DNA of 64,000 nucleotides from Axinella damicornis. Lineage: Eukaryota; Porifera; Demospongiae; Axinellida; Axinellidae. Position 1 is the first letter of the stretch; the number at the start of each line of letters is the position of its first letter. The notes beneath the pieces are model-generated. The model saw only the letters and a program-made list of their open reading frames with translations, did no database searches and was not told where the DNA came from. Position numbers and translations under genes: made by a program. Positions 33,525-47,254 of the stretch are shown here, in pieces. The stretch is from the NCBI GenBank assembly GCA_963931865.1, contig OZ007513.1, positions 3,884,098-3,948,097 of the forward strand, given 5' to 3'.

Positions 33525-33925
33525 GTTGTTGTTGATGTACAAGATGAAAAGTTGAAGACACCAATGTACAAGATGGTTGAAGACATTGATGTACAATTAA
33601 GATGAGGTTAATTTCGCTCCCAAGATAGCATACTATGACTTACCATCACGTACAAGATGAGGTTGAAGACAATTATGTACAAGATGAGGTTGAAGACATT
33701 GATGTACAAGATGAGGTTGAAGACGTTGATGCACAAGTTGATGCTGATCTTGTACAATGTCTTCAACCTCGAGGTTGAAGACATCGATGTACAAGATGAG
33801 GTTGAAGACATTGATGTATACAAGATGAGGTTAAAGACATCGATCGAAGAGGTTGAGGATATCGATGAGGAGGTTGAGGATATCGATGTAGAAGGAGGAT
33901 ATCGATGTAGAAGGAACATGTACAT
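33525..33925. repeat. 27-bp minisatellite, ATGAGGTTGAAGACATTGAT
   Basis: About ten copies of a 27-bp unit containing GTACAAGATGAGGTTGAAGA lie at about 33,530-33,840, with a shorter GGTTGAGGATATCGATG derivative to about 33,910. Because 27 is a multiple of three, frames remain open. I do not call a gene. Confidence 0.8.
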
Positions 33926-34327
33926 AGATGATGATGTCATTGCTCTGCATGTGCTTTGATCCCCAAAATGTATAACGCTGGCATAAAATGTCAAGGCCTA
34001 GAATTACGGGGAAAAAATCTCCCCTAGAACTATTATACATCATAGAATTCCCATGCAGGCACTTCACACCCACATATCCCATGGCAGGTTCCCTGTGCCA
34101 AATATAGCTGACCGGGAAAATTCACATCAATTTTCAGGTAGAACATCAATTATGAACATGCACGGTTGAACACTGGGAATTACAATAATAATTATAAAAA
34201 TTCGGTGAAACACATAAGAGACTAAGTGGCATACTATTATAGTATGTTCCAATGAACATAAATGATTGTGTTATCAAGTAGATGCACATGCACACACACC
34301 TCTTGTCTACATCAAACTAGTAACTAT

Positions 34328-34573
34328 CTACACCCAGGAATCAATGGCTTCCATGTCTTGCTGTTCTTGTTGTTGGTGTTCTCTCTCCTTCTGTTTCCGT
34401 GAAGCTCGTTTCTTCTCTATGTTGACCTGGGCGTACGTTGCATTGGGGTCCGGCTCGTGGTCCTCCTGGGACGCTCCTCCTGTCGCCGTGGAGAGTGGAC
34501 CACTGACCGTTGAGGTGGCGGTCTCTGTTCTGAGGCTCTGTGTGATTCCCTTCAGATCATCATCTCCAATTGA
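34328..34573 (-). CDS. Delta-catenin terminal exon with DSWV PDZ ligand
   Basis: The acceptor CACCCCCAG precedes SIGDDDLKGITQSL. The exon encodes a polar tail containing NATYAQVNIEKKRA, then a Gln/Glu-rich helix (KEREHQQQEQQDME) and the end IDSWV, followed by TAG at 34,328-34,330. DSWV is the class I PDZ ligand shared by vertebrate delta-catenin, ARVCF and p0071 and absent from vertebrate p120. It mediates binding to Erbin/LAP-type PDZ domains in those proteins; binding here is inferred. Confidence 0.9.
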   Translation of the reverse strand, partial: SIGDDDLKGITQSLRTETATSTVSGPLSTATGGASQEDHEPDPNATYAQVNIEKKRASRKQKEREHQQQEQQDMEAIDSWV

Positions 34574-36308
34574 CTGGGGGTGCACGATAACAAGAGTAAT
34601 CTGTAATCACTGATTGATTTACTGATTACTAAGCACTTTGCTAGAAGTAATTATTGCAATCTGCATGGGCTAAAGTAACTATTGGATCGGTTCTGGACAC
34701 TGGACATGCCGAGTACCAGCTGATGATGCCCTGTTCGCCTTTCTTCCAGCATGTGGATTCCGCATTTGGTCCAGTATCGAGGCTGTACCGCTTTACAGCT
34801 GTCAAAAACTTCAGGTACTACAGATCTATCCAGCACGGCTGGGGAAAGAATCCTACACAAGCGGGCGATGTTACGACTACTTTACTCCCAAACAGAAGGC
34901 ACAGATAACAAAACAAGATGCCAAACATGGTGCGACAGCTCCCATTCGCTATGGACTCCACTGCGTAGCTCTGTAACTCGCTCATCTTCTCACGCTCGTG
35001 GTGTGCTTACCATTCTAATTCTCAGACCACGCACCGAGTTACATTCCGATGAGCATTAGTGCATGGGCGAGGCGAACTGATCTGTGAAAGTTTTCTCCAT
35101 AAAATCTAATTGTCAAGAATTTTGCAAAAGTTTTCTCCAGTGAAAGAAAACCGCTATACGGTATGAGGTGAGACACTCCTTCCCTTTACGTGCTTCTGAT
35201 CAGACATATAAATATAGCATTTTGACTTGATCACAACTAGCATTCATCGAACAAACGTAAGTATTTAATTGCCTGTATTTCGTTGCAGGAACATTTCCTC
35301 CGTCTACACATGACAATAAAGGAGCTCACTACTTCTGCACAAGGGCTGGAATATGCTACTGCAACTATTTATTAAAGTCTGACAGGACAAAATTTCATAG
35401 CCACTACACCAGGCTTCCCTGTCATTTGGGGAGCGTGGAACTAAGCTGACAGAAAAGTGTGCTCACCTGATAGATGGCGACGGGACCACCAGAAGTGAGA
35501 TGTGGGGACTGCTGACTGGATGTGATGGCACTGTACTGTGGATCCTGCTCATCTGAGATGTTGTAAGGAGCTGCGCGGGGCTGAGGTACAGAGTGGGGCT
35601 GGACGGACGTGGTCTGCTGAGTGGCCTGATGAGAAAAAGAGAATCCAAATTCAGTGTAGAGCTACACTGTACATTAGTCAGTAGGGTTTCCATACAGACA
35701 ATGGTGGGTGGGGCTGCTGGAATAGATTGCAGTCTTTTAGGGGGTCAGGGGGTGTGTTTCCTTCTTACATACAAAGACATATTATGGAACCTATGTGCTC
35801 TGAACGTTTGGTCATCTTCACGGACCTGCAGTCTAACCGTTAGCCCCGCCGGTCAACTCGTGTAACCGGCCTGGCGGAGAGGGGCTAGTGGTTAGACTGA
35901 GGGACCTCTTGATAAGCAAGTCTGTAGTGACTGCTTGGCTCTCTCAGTGCAGTTCACAAACATTACACTGTGAATGCTCTACCACTCACGTCAGCTGAGA
36001 CCTCCTCCACCCTCACGCCTTCCACTCCCTCCATCTTCATTTTGCTCTTGCTCTTCCTTCTCTTCTTCGAGCTCTTCTTCACCTTCCGCCCAGAACTATG
36101 AAAGTCTCGAGAGATGCTCCCACTGCCAGCAGACAAGACAGGGAAAAGTAAACTTATCAATCATCAGCGATCACACTCTTCTCTTAGTATTCACCACTTA
36201 CAACCACAACGTGGTAGAGAGGAATAGGCGTACTGACTTGCGATCGAATCTCACCCACTTAGGGATATTCATATCAGGCAGAAAATTTTACAAGGGGGGG
36301 AATTGAAC

Positions 36309-36348
<40 letters not shown>

Positions 36349-37069
36349 AAGAAACCCTGCATATTCGTGGGGGGGGGGGAGCACTAGGCATTAACTCTAC
36401 CAATAACTACCTGGTTCTCAGCACAGAAAGACTCTATCAAATTTCATGGGACCCTATGGAATTACATCACTAAGTAAATTTACAGCCTCGGGCCAGCAAA
36501 CGAGGCTAGTACGTTCATTAACATGCAATGATTATGACGTAGTTCAAGTGTTAGATAATTTAATGTGAGCCCAGCTGATTGTTCTGAACACATACTTTGC
36601 TTGACGTTTACAAGAAACAAGAAACAAGAAATCATTGGTTGGGTATCCCACAAGCATTGAGCCAATGGAATTAGCGCAGCAATTTCTTTAAAGAACTTGC
36701 TACAATAACCCTCACCTCTCAAAGTCAAACGGTTCCTCTGTCTCCTTGCTGAGTTTCAGGTACTGGCTGAACTCCCACCCCTCCTTCTTCAGAGCTGATT
36801 TACAGTCCTTGTAGTCATGCAGGATCGAACACACCTGCGATTATGTGTTTCAAATGTGTGTGTGCGTACATGTCACATATTGTGAGCGTTTTATGTGCAG
36901 TATTACGTTGTGAATGAGTGTTGGTATTATGCTGTGAAAAGTGTGTGTATGTGGAGCATGCATGAGGGGTGAAGGTGAATATCCATGTGTGTGTGTGAGT
37001 GTGTGTGAGGCATTACGCTGTGACAAGTGTGTGTACATGGAGCATGCATGAGGGGTGAAGGTATATATC

Positions 37070-37128
<59 letters not shown>

Positions 37129-37868
37129 CATTACGCTGTGACAAGTGTGTGTACATGAAGGTATATATCTGTGTGTGAGTGTTGTTGGTGTGGGTGAGGC
37201 TGTGTGTGGGGTATTACGTTGTGATGTGAGTGTATATGGAGCATACATGCATGCATATGAGGAGTGAATGTACATGTATTCACTGTATATATACGTCTGT
37301 GTGTGTATGCACGTCTGTGTGTGTATGCAGTAAGGGCGACATCATAATTCATATCACGCAGTAGTATGCTGCATGTACTTATATAGATGCCACACATTTA
37401 CTCCCATAGAAAAGCTCCAAATTGTATGGTTATCATACAGTACATACCTTATTAGCAGCAAACACAATCTTTGCCGTGTGTTGTCTGGATCGAGAGAGTC
37501 GAGCGAGGTACGGGATACCATCTTTCTCCCGGAACAGTCTATCAGAAAAGAGGAACAAACGTGAGGAACAAGTACACAAACTGATCTACCGCTGTTGGCA
37601 TGTTGTTAAGCAGATGTACTTACGTACATCCTCACACGAAGAAAACAGGCATGTGTCTAATACTGTGCGACTATGGTATCCATGGCAACGGTTTCCTACC
37701 TTGCATTTTCCATACTCTCAATGAAGAGTTCCATCAGGAGGCAGAGGAGAGCTATAGTGGTCTCCTCCGATATGCCCAGGTGGTTGGGGCCGAAGGGAAG
37801 ACGGGGAATGATGGTGGGGATCACAATCATACCTGTGTGTGTGTGTGTGTGTGTATGTGTGCGTGTGT

Positions 37869-37951
<83 letters not shown>

Positions 37952-39180
37952 AGCGTGTGCACAATAAGCATAATCTACAGTGAGATGGCTCTGACAGATG
38001 GCATGAGGTAATCTGATAATACACTCATGGGTGATGAACTTTAGTGGCTGCTCAAAGAGGGGGGTGGGTGTATTTGCCAGCCCACCTAAGATGTAACATG
38101 CAAACATGCAAGTGCCATACAAAGTCATTCTAGCAAGGCTTTACTACTACTACTCCCAGAGTTTCTCTGTGAGCAGAAACAATATCTTCGTGTGAGTAGC
38201 TGCAAGAACGACGCAGCAGGAGTGCTTCCATGGCATGGAATCTTCAGACCAGCTTTGGGACTTGTCAATTGCTGCTGTTTCCGGGAAGTCCGTGGGCTGC
38301 TAGCGTTACATGAAGATACAATGTACATGCAAAGCACAACATGTAGCACGTGCACAGCCTCGCGTCATACAACGATAATGAAATTCATTGGAAATAGTAC
38401 TGCCATTTCTTAGTCCTTCCTCTCTCACAGTATTACTTCAACAGTTAATTCCAGTGCTTTCCTGTTCAGGTAATACGTATGGTGGGTGGTGTACTTTCAA
38501 GTAATAAATGACCCTGTGCAACAACTTGTTGAGAAAATGGCGGGTGGGCGTATTATCAAGAGATTATGGAGCGTAATTATACATATATGCAAACACACAC
38601 AGTGAATACAGGGAAGGTGGTCCATCATTGTTTGTACTGGCCATTATTTGGGCCTCTTACAGAAGGACAATGCAATCTCAGGTAGGTACGTAATCCAGAA
38701 ATCATACACTTGAGTTGCCAGCTTGAGGAGTCCATTGGTGAAACTACAGAGGCAAGCTTTTCATAAGTTTCTCTCTACCACTGTTGGATGGAATCAGAGT
38801 TTCATGCTTCAGCAGTTCGTCACAGTATGTCAGCATGTTTGCTTGTGTGGAAAGTGCTACTGCAAAGTTTCAGGCAAAAATGTGTTTCTTTGCATGCAAA
38901 GCATATGCAAAGAGCAGCCTCCATATTAATGCCTACCCTCTGACTGCACAAACATGGACAGTTTTACAGAGCATTCAACATACCAAGGCTGGCCCTGTTT
39001 CGTGGGTCAATGGCGATATTCCTCAGTGCTGTGGCTGCGGCCCGTACCACTGCGTCATGGCCGTTGATCAGCAGGTCTCCAATCACACGGAGACCATTGG
39101 ATTTCCGGATGATATTGCGAGCATACACCGCCCACTGTATGTGCGTGTGTGTACGTGTGTGAAGGTGTACGTGTGTGCGC

Positions 39181-39220
<40 letters not shown>

Positions 39221-42200
39221 TGTGGTGTGTACATGAGCGTGCATGTCAGGGGGGTGTGGAGGGCTACATGTATATGTGATGGGGAAAAGGGATGAATGTT
39301 TGCGTACCTTCCAGCTGCACGCAGTCAGGTTCTGAATGGCGCCAGCAGCTGCCTCCATTGTCTCTGCGCAGCCATTATACTGTTCGATGAGTGCCAGGTA
39401 GGGGTATACCACCTCTGGTTGCCATAGCAATGCCATTCCATACACTGACTTGTTGCGTTTTGGTAAGGCAATGGGATCTAGTATTTGTGTGCATTGGGGG
39501 AGGGGGGGAGGGGGGAGAGGGGGAGGGAGGGAGGGGGGAGGAGGGAGAGGGGAGAGGGGGAGGGAGGGAGGGGGGAGGGGGGAGAGGGGAGAGGGGGAGG
39601 GAGGGAGGGGGGAGGGGGGAGAGGGGAGAGGGGGAGGGAGGGAGGGGGGAGGGGGGGGGGGGGAGGAAGGAACATGACAGGGAGTAAGAAGCAAGCAGGA
39701 GGTTAAACATGTCAAAATGTGCCGTGATTGGTTAACAATTGCCAGATTTGGCATGTGATTTTAAGCTAGGTTAAGGACACGTACCGCGTACACGTACATG
39801 TAAAATACCCGGGATGGACGTACCTGGGTTCGCAAAGTCAACATATAGGACTGGTGACCTAATAGGGAGGGAAGGGCGTGTTCTCCTCTCATTGCCTGCA
39901 TGAGGTCTGGACAAGAAGGCAAAGCAACCCGGAGGAGATCTTTGGAAGGATCGCGTCATCTCATCCATCTCCCTGCGCTGTTCCTTCTCCCACTCACGAT
40001 CTAGCACATCATCTGCTCCCTCCTGTGAATGTGTGTGGGTGTGGAGGGTGCGTGGACGTGTGTGCAAGTGTGGGTGTGGGGAGGGTGTGTAGAGGTGAGT
40101 GTAAGGGAGGGTGTGGGGTGTGTGCAAGTGGGAGTGTGAGGAGGGTGTGTGGAGGTGTGTGTAAGTGTGGGTGTGGGGAGGGTGTGAATGGAAGTTGGTG
40201 TGTGGTGAGGGTGTCCATGACGACCACATGCAACACTGCATCATGTCTATGTGAAACAAGATATCTACTACACAAACTCATGCACGCTCACCTGCGGGTC
40301 GATCTCGCTCTCCAACCGGTAGGACAGGTTTCGCAGGATGCACGCTATGTTCTCCACCGTCTGTGTGATATACAGTACATGACGTGGGCAGCAGACACTT
40401 AGACACACAGATCTCACAACACATTCACATATCACACACATGCACCACTCACAAGCTGTATACTGTAGAGTGAGTTTGGGCTTACAGTTAATTTTGCAGT
40501 GGGGAAATTTATGCAGTATTCGCGGATGAAGTAACACCGCGAATATTAAACGCGCGAACTATTTTTCCACAGCTAGGTGCCAGGCATAACAGTTACTGTC
40601 CTTCGTGTTCCTGGGCTCACGCTTTCTTCCCCGGCAGTTGCTTCGCTGTAGACGTGGTAGCCACGCATACACAGCTCGATCGCTAACTCGTCCTCGTCCT
40701 CGCGATCACATGTGTCAATAGTAAGTTATTATGAGCGGAACTTTCTGGAAGTAATCAGCGAAAATTTCCCTCCGCAAAATATTTGTGTATCACGTTCAGT
40801 GGCTAGACCGGAAAATTATTGCCATAAGAAATAATCGGTAACTACGGTACAACACGGAATCAAAGTAGAGGCAGGGTTGAGGGTTCATCCTGATGCCTGA
40901 AGTATCTTATAGTCCAAGGGTCTGCTGGTCGACCTACATTTGTATTGTTGTACTACTACTACAGCTCCCTCCCTCCCCCACACTCCAACCTCCCTCCTAC
41001 ACACACTCCCACCTCCCTCCTACACACACTCCCACCTCCCTCCTACACACACTCCCACCTCCCTCCTACACACACTCCCTCCTCTCTCCCACGCACCTTC
41101 TCATCAGCAGCCTGTCTCTGTTGAACAGCTGCCTTCAGCGACCATATCAGCGTGTCCACAAGCCCAAGACAAGATCGCATGAACACTCGTGCTGGCTCTC
41201 CGGCTGATGAGACATTTCGTAGAGTTCCTGAGAGGACAGAGTCAACAACTGAACTACCAAAACCCTTCACATTTGGACAACAGTCATTGCTCAGACTTGG
41301 ATCAGTTTGATACTTTGACATATAAACACAACCAGGCTAGCAACCGGCCAGATCCATGCTAGTAACCGTGCCAGATCCATGCTAGCAACCGTGCCAGATC
41401 CATGCTAGCAACCGTGCCAGATCCATGCTAGCAACCGTGCCAGATCCATGCTAGCAACCGTGCCAGATCCATGCTAGCAACTGTGCCAGATCCATGCTAG
41501 CAACCGTGCCAGATCCATGCTAGCAACCGTGCCAGATCCATGCTAGCAACCGTGCCAGATCCATGCTAGCAACCGTGCCAGATCCATGCTAGCAACCGTG
41601 CCAGATCCATGCTAGCAACTGTGCCAGATTCATGCTAATAACTGTGCCAGATCCCGGCTAGCAACCCTGGCAGATTGATGCTAGCAACCACGATCCTTGC
41701 AAGCAACCATGCTTGTCAGCTAGTGTTATTCTTCAACTCTTGGGTAGTGCAAAATAATGGTATTGAGAAAAAACCGTCGAGCAAAGTAACGCCATCAGGT
41801 TACAAACTGTAGGTCTGCAATGATAAACTTAGCACAGAAGTGGTACTAGGAAACAAAGTTGTTAGTTACCAAGATACTCTATTCTGGCATGTGATACTCA
41901 TGCTGGGCCAGGTCAGGCTAGTGAGACTACCCGACACCGGAGGTGGTCAAATGAATGAGTACCTGTGGTGTTTCTGAGCTCCATGTTCCACTGCACAAGG
42001 GAGGGTCTTGCGGTGCGATCCCGGGCTAGGTCGACCCTCCATCCCGAGTACGGCACCAAGATGAGATCCACTAGATCTTGAAGACAGGACTTGATGATAC
42101 GCAGCTTCAGTTCCTGCGAGGAAGGAGGGTACGCGTGCATCTGGGGATGAATCACTACCTGCTAACGCCTGGCCTCATCTCATAACGAGGCCTTCTCACC

Positions 42201-44226
42201 CCAGTGTTTAACGCGGGAGAAGGGCTGGTAAAAACTTGTCAAGCGCAGTGACGTACATGGACGTTGGGTGGACACGTGGAGGAGTAGTGAATGCGATACT
42301 GGTCGCAACCACAGATTGCAGATCTCTACCTGCTAACACCTGGCCTGATACCGAGGCGTTCTCACCCCAGTGTTTGCCGTTTACAGTACTAACGCGGGGA
42401 AGGCCTGGTAAAACTTGTCAAGCGCAGTGACGTACATGGACGTTGGGGAGACTGGTCGCAACCACAGATGGCAGAGCGACTGAACCGTTGACATCACGCA
42501 GTCTTGGCGATGCTTCTCGGGTTCAGAAAGCTGCCCCTACAACTGTACAGAAGGGATGCGCCACTCCTCCACATCTCCACAATGTGCTCGAACTGTGAGT
42601 CAGGCAGCACATATAAGGGCAAATCTTTGTTGTCATGCGGTAGTCCTATCGCTCTTGCCATTAGGTAAGTCCAATGGCATCGACAGAGGAATCTCTGTGA
42701 CTGAGTGGTCACTGTTCTTGTTGTTGCCATGGAAGAGGCAGAATGCTCATGGTGCCTAGTCGTTGCATTGTGCATAATTCATCAAATTAACGCATGACAC
42801 AAGAAAAAAAAAGAAGTGAAAGTGATTGCACGACATACGACACCAGAGGAGGTTGGACACCGTCATGTGACCATATGTGCGTGGGCGTATTTATATATGC
42901 AGGTTGACTGTACTGAAGTGTATTCTTGAGAATATCTCAACATAATTCGAAAGCTCAAGTGGAGTACATTCTGAATATGCCGTCAACCCTGCGTCACTTA
43001 GGCTGTACGGCCTCCCGAAGGAGCAGCCATGCGAGACGACGGAGAAGCCAGTGCTACAAGGCACTCCTGGTACTCCAACTGGAAGCCTGCTCAACCTGAA
43101 GCGTCTTCAAGGCACTCCGTACCTTTCAAACTCACCAACACTTTCTCATTAGCTCTTTACGTTCACTCTCTGTCCCAGGCCATATTGACATGGGAACGAG
43201 GCTATTGAGAGAGGTTAGGAATGCATTTATTTCCGCTCGAGGCCAGTGTTTAATGACGTGCACGGAAAAATGTGTCCAACCTTCTCTGGTATGACATAAA
43301 CCACACAATTATAGAAATGCTTATACAGCAACCTACAATGTGGGGCTTAACTAGCCTCGTTCCCAGGCCTCCGCCCAGACTTTATCTCGAAGTTCTCTTT
43401 TGAGTCGTTAATTGTTAGGCCTAGATGAAACCACAAGGGATTCCGCCTCCAAAAATTGACTTTCTTGATGATCAAACTGCTTTCTGATGGAATGCCTCAG
43501 TACACTGCTCCTTATATAGCTAGGTATGGTTTGCTTTGCTTGTGGGTTTTGTGGTTTTGTACTTAAGGCTATGAATATCAGAAAGACTATGAATATCAAT
43601 AGCATTCGGCTGTGAATATAATTATATTTACAGAAGCCAGCATCCTGAGGCCCGGAATGGGTATAACAGGCCAGGCGATTTAAGCTACATGTGCCAAGAC
43701 AACAGGTGCCTGATTCCAAGACAACAGGTTGCATTAAATGCCCTGGGCAGTACAAACCCAAGATCTACGGCATACAAGGCAAAGTACAGTTCAACGAGTG
43801 GACGGCAACTGGGACAAAGCTGCAGCTACACAGCCGCTGGTAATATGCACACTCGCCAGGAAGTCTTTCCGGGCGAAGTCTGCCAACCATCTCTCCGCAG
43901 TTACTGGCATGGAAAGTCCCCTCGTGGATAATTATGGTGGAGGAGGGTATTAGTCTTCTTCAGCTCGTCCTCATCCTCTGCCATAATTATCCACAAAGGG
44001 ACTCAGTAACTGATATGTTACCACGACAACATGGATACGTCACGTAGGACTAGATAACAAGATGTGCTGTCAGAACATACCTCACAAGAGGAGAGATTCC
44101 AGATGACGCCCGTCAATAGGTCTTTTACCTACACCAGTGTAGAAATGTAAGGGCAAGTTGAGTGTATACTAATACAAACACACACAACACAGTACATGTA
44201 CACACACACCCACACACACACCCACA

Positions 44227-44266
<40 letters not shown>

Positions 44267-44359
44267 TCACTCACACACACACCACACACACACACACACA
44301 CACTCACACACACCACCCACCCACACACACACACACACACTCACTCACACATACACATA

Positions 44360-44436
<77 letters not shown>

Positions 44437-44457
44437 ACACACACACCCACACACACA

Positions 44458-44512
<55 letters not shown>

Positions 44513-47198
44513 ACCTCAGGCACTCTGGACATCTGCAGAGCCAGCATGATTTCCGGCAGCCCATGTTCACCCGCCATCTGCAACTTGTTTTCTTCGTTAG
44601 TTCGTCCGTACGAGAGATTCCGCAATGCTCCAAGTACAGCTATTTGGACCTTGGTGTCTGGGTTGCGAAGCTGGCTGATAAGAACTGGAATGGCACCAAA
44701 TTGCCTGTGGGTGGAGTCGGGTAATATTCCTGAAATACCAACAATACGTACAGTGCTTCCACGACATACGGGATAAACACAGAATTATCGTACACAAGCC
44801 ACGAAATGACTGTTCACACAACGATGTTATGATGACCATCATCAAAACATTAACGTGGGTGTGCGTCTGTGTGTGCATGACGGAAGTGGAATGTTTGTGG
44901 GACGGGACTAGACTAGTGACACATGACCTTCGTACTTCACTTTACTGAACCTCGAACTCCGTGAAGAATGTTCGAGAACATTGGGCCCGGGCATGGGCTG
45001 GAATCTTGCTGGGCTACTAGCGGATGCAATCGGGGACCAGCAGTTGAAGCAGACACAATTGGGAGCAGCAGCTGAAGTGGACGCAATCAGGGAGCAGCAG
45101 CTCTGCACAGAGAGCTGTCCGGTGGCATCGGATTGCTCACATAGGGGAAGTAGCTGAGCAAGCGAAGCTACTCGTTGTCTAATATGAAGTGATTTTCATC
45201 CCAATAATTTGCCTTCATGTCACAAACAAAATCAATCTAGTTCCCCTGGATCTCTGAGGGGTTCCTCAGATCTCCGATCGATTCCCCATATGTCTGAGGG
45301 GGTTCCCCCATCTCTTTGAGGGGTTCCCCCATCTCTCAGAGGGGTTCCCCAGATATCAGAGGGGTTCCCCCAGATCTCCAAGGGGTTCCCCCATCCCTCT
45401 GAGGGGTTCCCCCATCCCTCTGAGGGGTTCCCCCCATCTCTCCAAGGGGTTCTCCCATCTCCGAGGGGTTCCCCCATCTCTCCGAGGGGTTCCCCCCATC
45501 TCTCCGAGGGGTTACCCCAGATCTCCAAGTTTACCAGCTCTGGGAATGAGTCTGTATACCAGTTAGCTACCGGGACAAACTTTGAGGGAATGAAACTGAC
45601 CGTATCTTGGTCTTCATGCTGTCGTCGCCATACGCCAGATGTTGGAGGTAGCTGGCAGCATTGGATACCAGGACCACGTCTTCGGACGACAAGAAATCAA
45701 CTACGTCATTCAAGTTGGGTTCTCTTGGCTGGGAGGTGTCTGAGCGAACCGCACTGCCTGCATGATCCAGAAGGTCCTGGGAGGTGGCGTCTGCAGGCAT
45801 AGCAGAGAGGAAGATATGACATCAAGTCTGATCGATCACAGTAGATCAGATGCAAAGATATGATATTAGCACAGTAGATCAGACGCAAAGATATAATATT
45901 AACACAGTAGATCAGATGCAAAGATCACAGTAGATCAGATGTGACGATATGATATTAAGTCTGATCAATCACAGTAGATCAGATGCAAAGATATGATATC
46001 AGCACAGTAGATCAGATGCAAAGATATGATATTAACACAGTAGATCAGATGCAAAGATCACAGTAGATCAGATGTGACGATATGATATTAAGTCTGATCA
46101 ATCACAGTAGATCAGATGTGTAATACATGTCCCTAGTTGAAACTCCTTGGACAGTATCTTGAATGATTGAAACTATAGTGTTGCCATGACGTATTACTTG
46201 TTATATTGTAATATACAGTAACATAGTCTCGTTCCCAGACCGTTTATCCAGTGCGTGTATCGCTTCCAGTACTAAAAGCGATCCGTGCTGGGGTTGGTTG
46301 GGTCTGGGACCGAGACTAACAGTAACACACCTGTATAGCGGCTCCCACTGGTCTCACTGTGGATATTGCTGTGGTAGGAAGCGTCCCGGGGGATCTCATG
46401 ACGTTCATAGTTTGCCCTTCTGGGGGGCGGGGTCCTACCAGCGCCTGGCTCGGCATTAGTCCGTATCTCGCTCGTGTGCCAAGAGCGATTCCGGTTGTGA
46501 GATATTAGTGATGGGGGTGGCACTGCAGTGCCAATACGGGCAGCGGGAATCCCGGACCCAGGAACAATTCCTCCAGAATGGGAATGCACCATTGCCCCTT
46601 GGGATGGAATGGAGACACCACCATAGCCACGAGTGGTATGGGACGGTGACATATTATAAGTTGGAATGGAGACAGCACCATAGCCTGAAGCGGGATGGGT
46701 GCGTATCGATCCCACGGTTGGAACAGAGACCGCACCATATCCACGAGAAGGTGATATGTGTTGCGGTGGAACGGAGACCGCACCATACCCAGACATCCCA
46801 GACATCCCAGTTGCAGGATGGGAATGTGACAGTCCATAGGGTGGAATTGAAACAGCACCATAGCCACTTCCACCACCCCCAGAACCAGAGTGAGAATGCG
46901 AATGGACAGATGTTCCAGATTGGCTCCCAAGGCTGCTACGCCTTGGCTGTGGGGGGTGATAACCACCTGGTACGTGAATATCGTTGGCAGCTACTCCATC
47001 CATGTCACCATAGCGACTGGCCTCCAGTTGGTAATTGTAAGGGAGTGCCTCATGGCTTTTGCTGTGCTTGGGGCCGGGGCCAGATATCTCCACAACATGG
47101 GCTCCACTGGAAGTGGTTTCTGGTACGGGGCTAAGAACCTCCTTCCTGCCTGGGTACATTCCGATCTGAGCCTGTTCATAATCTCGTCTTCTGGCAGT

Positions 47199-47254
<56 letters not shown>

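Noticed and set aside
37673..38128. Long frames of alternating Cys/Val or Thr/His across TG/CA repeats (also near 44,162-44,776, 47,315-47,757 and 39,083-39,754)
   Set aside because: They are translations of dinucleotide or G-rich repeats; true exon parts at their edges are annotated with the catenin gene.
38600..38760. An extra catenin exon (GLLKLATQVYDFWIT on the minus strand)
   Set aside because: The exons at 38,984-39,134 and 37,700-37,832 join directly in phase and match the family without an insertion.
41336..41712. Regular 23-bp repeats resembling a CRISPR array
   Set aside because: Units are head-to-tail without spacers, and the context is an intron of an animal gene; it is a minisatellite.
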